A stretch of 64,000 nucleotides of DNA from Hymenobacter crusticola (GTDB taxonomy: Bacteria > Bacteroidota > Bacteroidia > Cytophagales > Hymenobacteraceae), in assembly GCF_002154225.1 (NCBI RefSeq), contig NZ_MTSE01000002.1, forward strand, positions 558,001 through 622,000. The letters run 5' to 3'. Below the pieces are notes generated by a model, which did no database searches, was not told where the DNA came from, and saw nothing but the letters and a program-made list of their open reading frames with translations. Within the stretch, counting starts at the first letter, position 1, and every line of letters begins with the position of its first letter. Of this stretch, positions 62,301 through 64,000 are shown piece by piece. Both the position numbers and the translations under genes were made by a program.

Positions 62301-62436
62301 GCTGACTTGGACTGACTATGTAGGCTATGATCCGGAGGTATCAAACTTTGGAGCAACATCCAATTTCGCTCAGGTGGACGTGAGTAGTTTTCCAAACACA
62401 CGGCGCATCTTCTTCCACCTGAACTTCGATTTTTAA
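59398..62436 (+). CDS. SusC/RagA TonB-dependent transporter
   Basis: The product has 1012 residues with signal peptide MKRTLFWFVVLTLTLLRQAAA and no STN domain. The carboxypeptidase-regulatory-like module (about 24-105) shares a stretch of about 31 identical residues with the divergent SusC. The plug has QPLYIIDGVYAVNAEV and AAAIYGTRANAGVIIIKTK, and the barrel ends NFDF. The region after the first 110 residues is quite different from the neighbours. GC content returns to the higher level of the left half. SusD follows after 21 bases. Confidence 0.95.
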   Translation: MKRTLFWFVVLTLTLLRQAAAQDRSIAGRVTDRSTGQGLPGVTVLVKGTTVGASTNSEGTYSLSAPTSATTLTFSSIGFITVERAIGNATVVDVALAADNRQLDEVVVTGLATSIKRSNLANAVTTISAKELVGSTRPVTVDAALNGKVVGANIAQTSGAPGGGVAIQLRGISSLTGGTQPLYIIDGVYAVNAEVGNGAAATAFSNGASTTPGRSTQDNPVNRISDINPNDIESIEVLKGSSAAAIYGTRANAGVIIIKTKRGVAGQTRVSLSQDLGFAKAWRLLGKEDFTPEKIDLLRPYPANADAAQIATVDAARNTQKQLLAAAQANGQIYNYEKEVFGNTAFLRNTSVSVSGGTDKTKFYVSGTTTNEEGIVDRTGFSRNSIRANLDQKIGKRIDIGVTSSYFNTENRRGFTGNDNRGVSLTYTLPYLPSYAQLHPNAAGIYPDNPYGGDNPLAIVARSVNEEKTNRAVQAGNATLRIIDKEGSSLRLATQGGIDFSSSNALLALPADLQSQRSLANPGAVRVVKNQFFNSNLQAFLVYDWRLGENVNLTSQIGSVRLSLDRNLSYSQGQNLGPGTPLTPNRSSLVTQEVELSSEQDVGHVAQQEVNFRDQIIATAGIRFDKSSRNGDPNKYYAFPKASLAVNVAKFGFFELPSVSLVKLRAAYGETGAPAFFNGTFSPLINTSTGGRVGFLPSTLVGNSTIGPERATEFETGVDLAFLDTRLTLEATYYNKVVKDLVNSFILAPSTGVSSIRAFPVGDLRNRGIELSLGVTPVRSENFQWVSTTQYWFNRSEVTRIVVPAFNTGLGFGNGYGRNVFKLGESPSRWYGTPVSATDNPNNPSFLTRYQDAQPKFQMTFLNNFTVFKNIEVSFLLHWRKDSYTSNLSRSLQDEGGTTKDWSADGDGDGVVNGQQRLGSSAREYIQNSGYVRLREASIYYSVPASIRTSLFKDYVRNIRIGVSGNNLLTWTDYVGYDPEVSNFGATSNFAQVDVSSFPNTRRIFFHLNFDF

Positions 62437-62457
62437 ACCTGACTCGTTGCCTTCTCC

Positions 62458-63870
62458 ATGTATACTATATTCAAACATAACGCCCGCCCCTTATGGATGG
62501 CGGGTATGCTGGTTGCGCTACTCGGCGTGAGCAGCTGCAGCCTAACCGAGATTGACCAAGTAACGGACCCCAACAATGCCAGCATCGAGAGTGTACTGGC
62601 GAATGCTAGCCAAGCGCAACTCAATGCCCTCGCAGTAGGAGTAGAGGCTTCGCTCCGACTGGGTCATGCTAACAACAGCTCTTATAACCAAGTGGTAGGC
62701 ACCCTAGGGCGGGAAGTAGTCATCCTGGCGCAGACGGAAAGCCGTTGGTATTTGGAACTCCAAGGCCGTCGTGGTAACAACACCATCGATGTACTGGATG
62801 ACGGAGCGTATTACAACGGACAATACACCGATTTTGCGCGAGTCGGCCGTGCTGCCCGCGTTTTCCGGGCTTCAGCTGATGCCAGCGCCGTTGTGAATGC
62901 CGAGCAGAAGAGTGGTGTTGCCGGTTTCACGCGTACCTACGAAGCTCTGAGCAAGCTGCATCTCCTCAATTTGCAAGGCGAGAACGGCATCCGGGTCGAT
63001 CTGGATAATATTCAAAAGCCCGGCAAGTTCGTTTCTCAAGAGGAGGCTTTGACGAACATTCGCCAGCAACTTGATCAAGCGGATCAGGACCTAGCTAGCG
63101 CAGGAGCCGCCTTTGCTTTCCCGCTCTCAAGTGGATACGCAGGCTTCAACACTCCTGCCACTTTTCGTCGCTTCAATCGGGCTTTGGCGGCTCGGGTAGC
63201 TCTTTATCAAAAAGACTATGCGGGTGCACTGGCTGCGCTTAACGCTTCGTTCTACGACCGCGCTGGTAGTCTAACGCTAGGTCCCAAGATTACCTTCAAT
63301 GCGGCCACTGCCGGTGATGTGGGCAACCCCTACTACCAAGTGCCCGATGGCAACCCAACCAACCTAGCCGCCGTGCCCGACAACTTTGTAACGGAAGCGG
63401 AAGCCGGTGATCTGCGCTTAGCCAAAGTGGGGCTGCGTACTACGCCTCGAACCCTAGGTGGTATTACTGGGACGTATGAGTCTCGTTTGTTCACGTCACA
63501 GAATGCTCCTCTCGACATCATCCGCAACGAAGAGCTGATCTTAATTGCTGCTGAAGCGCGCGTGGGCACGAACGACTTGACGGGGGCCCTAGCTGACATC
63601 AATGCTATCCGGACGCGGGCGGGAGGACTAGCCGCACGTACGGCTGCTTCATTCTCTGGTACGACCAGCTATATCGACGAAATTTTGCGGCAACGGCGCT
63701 ACTCGCTGTTCTACGAGGGGCACCGTTTGGTGGACCTAAGACGCTTAAACCGGCTTAATCCAAATCCGGCTCCTAACCAGACGTTGGCCTACACAGCACC
63801 TCCCTTTAAACTGTTTGACCGCTTAGAGCGCCCTGCTGCTGAGAAGCAGTGGGACATTGCCAATCCGTAA
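62458..63870 (+). CDS. SusD/RagB-type lipoprotein
   Basis: The product has 470 residues with lipobox GVSSC (Cys about 27). The N-terminal part has DQVTDPNNASIESVLANASQ, and the C-terminal part has the family block DEILRQRRYSLFYEGHRLVD with RNEELILIAAEARVGTNDLT before it. It is the partner of the SusC 21 bases upstream. The ligand is unknown. A terminator follows at 63886. Confidence 0.93.
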   Translation: MYTIFKHNARPLWMAGMLVALLGVSSCSLTEIDQVTDPNNASIESVLANASQAQLNALAVGVEASLRLGHANNSSYNQVVGTLGREVVILAQTESRWYLELQGRRGNNTIDVLDDGAYYNGQYTDFARVGRAARVFRASADASAVVNAEQKSGVAGFTRTYEALSKLHLLNLQGENGIRVDLDNIQKPGKFVSQEEALTNIRQQLDQADQDLASAGAAFAFPLSSGYAGFNTPATFRRFNRALAARVALYQKDYAGALAALNASFYDRAGSLTLGPKITFNAATAGDVGNPYYQVPDGNPTNLAAVPDNFVTEAEAGDLRLAKVGLRTTPRTLGGITGTYESRLFTSQNAPLDIIRNEELILIAAEARVGTNDLTGALADINAIRTRAGGLAARTAASFSGTTSYIDEILRQRRYSLFYEGHRLVDLRRLNRLNPNPAPNQTLAYTAPPFKLFDRLERPAAEKQWDIANP

Positions 63871-63885
63871 GCTGGCGTAATTACC

Positions 63886-63931
63886 ACCACAAAAAAGGCC
63901 CCTTGCTGCACAGTAAGGGGCTTTTTTGTGG
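63886..63931. terminator. Bidirectional terminator after the last SusD
   Basis: A stem of about 18 bases (ACCACAAAAAAGGCCCCTT with AAGGGGCTTTTTTGTGGT) and a 9-base loop carry A and T runs on both arms. It separates the plus-strand SusD from the minus-strand gene at the right edge. Confidence 0.88.
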
Positions 63932-63952
63932 TAAGTAAATGATGAAAGGTAC

Positions 63953-64000
63953 CTAGCTTTCCATCAGAAAGCCCTTAATGTATTCGTCTAAGTCACCGTC
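63953..64000 (-). CDS. prfB: C-terminal end of peptide chain release factor 2 (probable)
   Basis: The last 48 bases read on the minus strand as DGDLDEYIKGFLMES followed by TAG. The rest of the gene lies beyond the window. The peptide resembles the C terminus of release factor RF2 in Bacteroidota (a DGD-LD-(F/Y)I-K-(A/G)-(Y/F)LME ending). Only 15 residues are visible, so the call is provisional. Confidence 0.55.
   Translation of the reverse strand, partial: DGDLDEYIKGFLMES

Overview
The window looks like a chromosome segment from a Cytophagales bacterium close to Hymenobacter (phylum Bacteroidota). The reasons are: four SusC/SusD-type outer-membrane nutrient pairs, a FecI/FecR regulatory pair, type IX secretion genes (PorQ, a PorE-like OmpA protein), a two-subunit methylmalonyl-CoA mutase, promoter-like TAnnTTTG elements in place of Shine-Dalgarno sites, and a GC content near 55% by eye. 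No rRNA, tRNA, CRISPR array, phage or plasmid module was seen.

Layout. 1-1271: 3'-truncated MFS/AmpG-like permease (minus). 1575-14247: a plus-strand glycan-use locus made of ECF sigma, FecR anti-sigma, STN-bearing SusC, SusD, a GH144-type glucanase, a GH43-like lipid- or periplasm-exported glycosidase with a discoidin domain, and a GH3 beta-glucosidase (BglX type). The enzyme set suggests a beta-glucan, possibly beta-1,2-glucan, as substrate. 14373-18103 (minus): an outer-membrane TonB-type barrel, a DUF92 membrane protein and a small unknown protein. 18746-22502: ABC-F ATPase, a small unknown protein (minus) and a type-B carboxylesterase. 22556-23563: a REP-associated tyrosine transposase (RAYT) with three copies of a double-hairpin repeat. 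23660-28101 (minus): methylmalonyl-CoA mutase subunits plus an AT-rich small membrane protein. 28278-31511: an outer-membrane barrel protein and a 5'-nucleotidase split over two genes in reversed domain order. 31654-40358: dnaA, OsmC, a GH3-type acyl-amido synthetase, a GreA-like protein, an LprI-like protein, dxr, rseP and DUF6702. 40380-48736: a PorE-like OmpA protein, lon, porQ, hslU and an SDR. 48809-63870: three more SusC/SusD pairs, two on the minus strand and one divergent. 63953-64000: the C-terminal end of what is probably prfB (minus).

How the parts fit. In the first locus the STN domain of SusC can contact FecR across the periplasm, so substrate binding at the outer membrane would release the ECF sigma factor and switch on the same locus. 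The three SusC/SusD pairs at the right end have no STN domain, sigma/anti-sigma pair or enzymes beside them and must serve unknown ligands. The housekeeping stretch groups envelope and protein quality control (rseP, lon, hslU) with type IX secretion parts (PorE-like, PorQ).

No clearly new biological system was found. The parts most worth following are the RAYT with its double-hairpin repeats, the beta-glucan locus, the reversed split 5'-nucleotidase, the shared N-terminal module in divergent SusC genes, and the strong excess of CCTAGG. Intergenic regions hold several long inverted repeats of different sequence families, which suggests a genome rich in dispersed palindromic elements.
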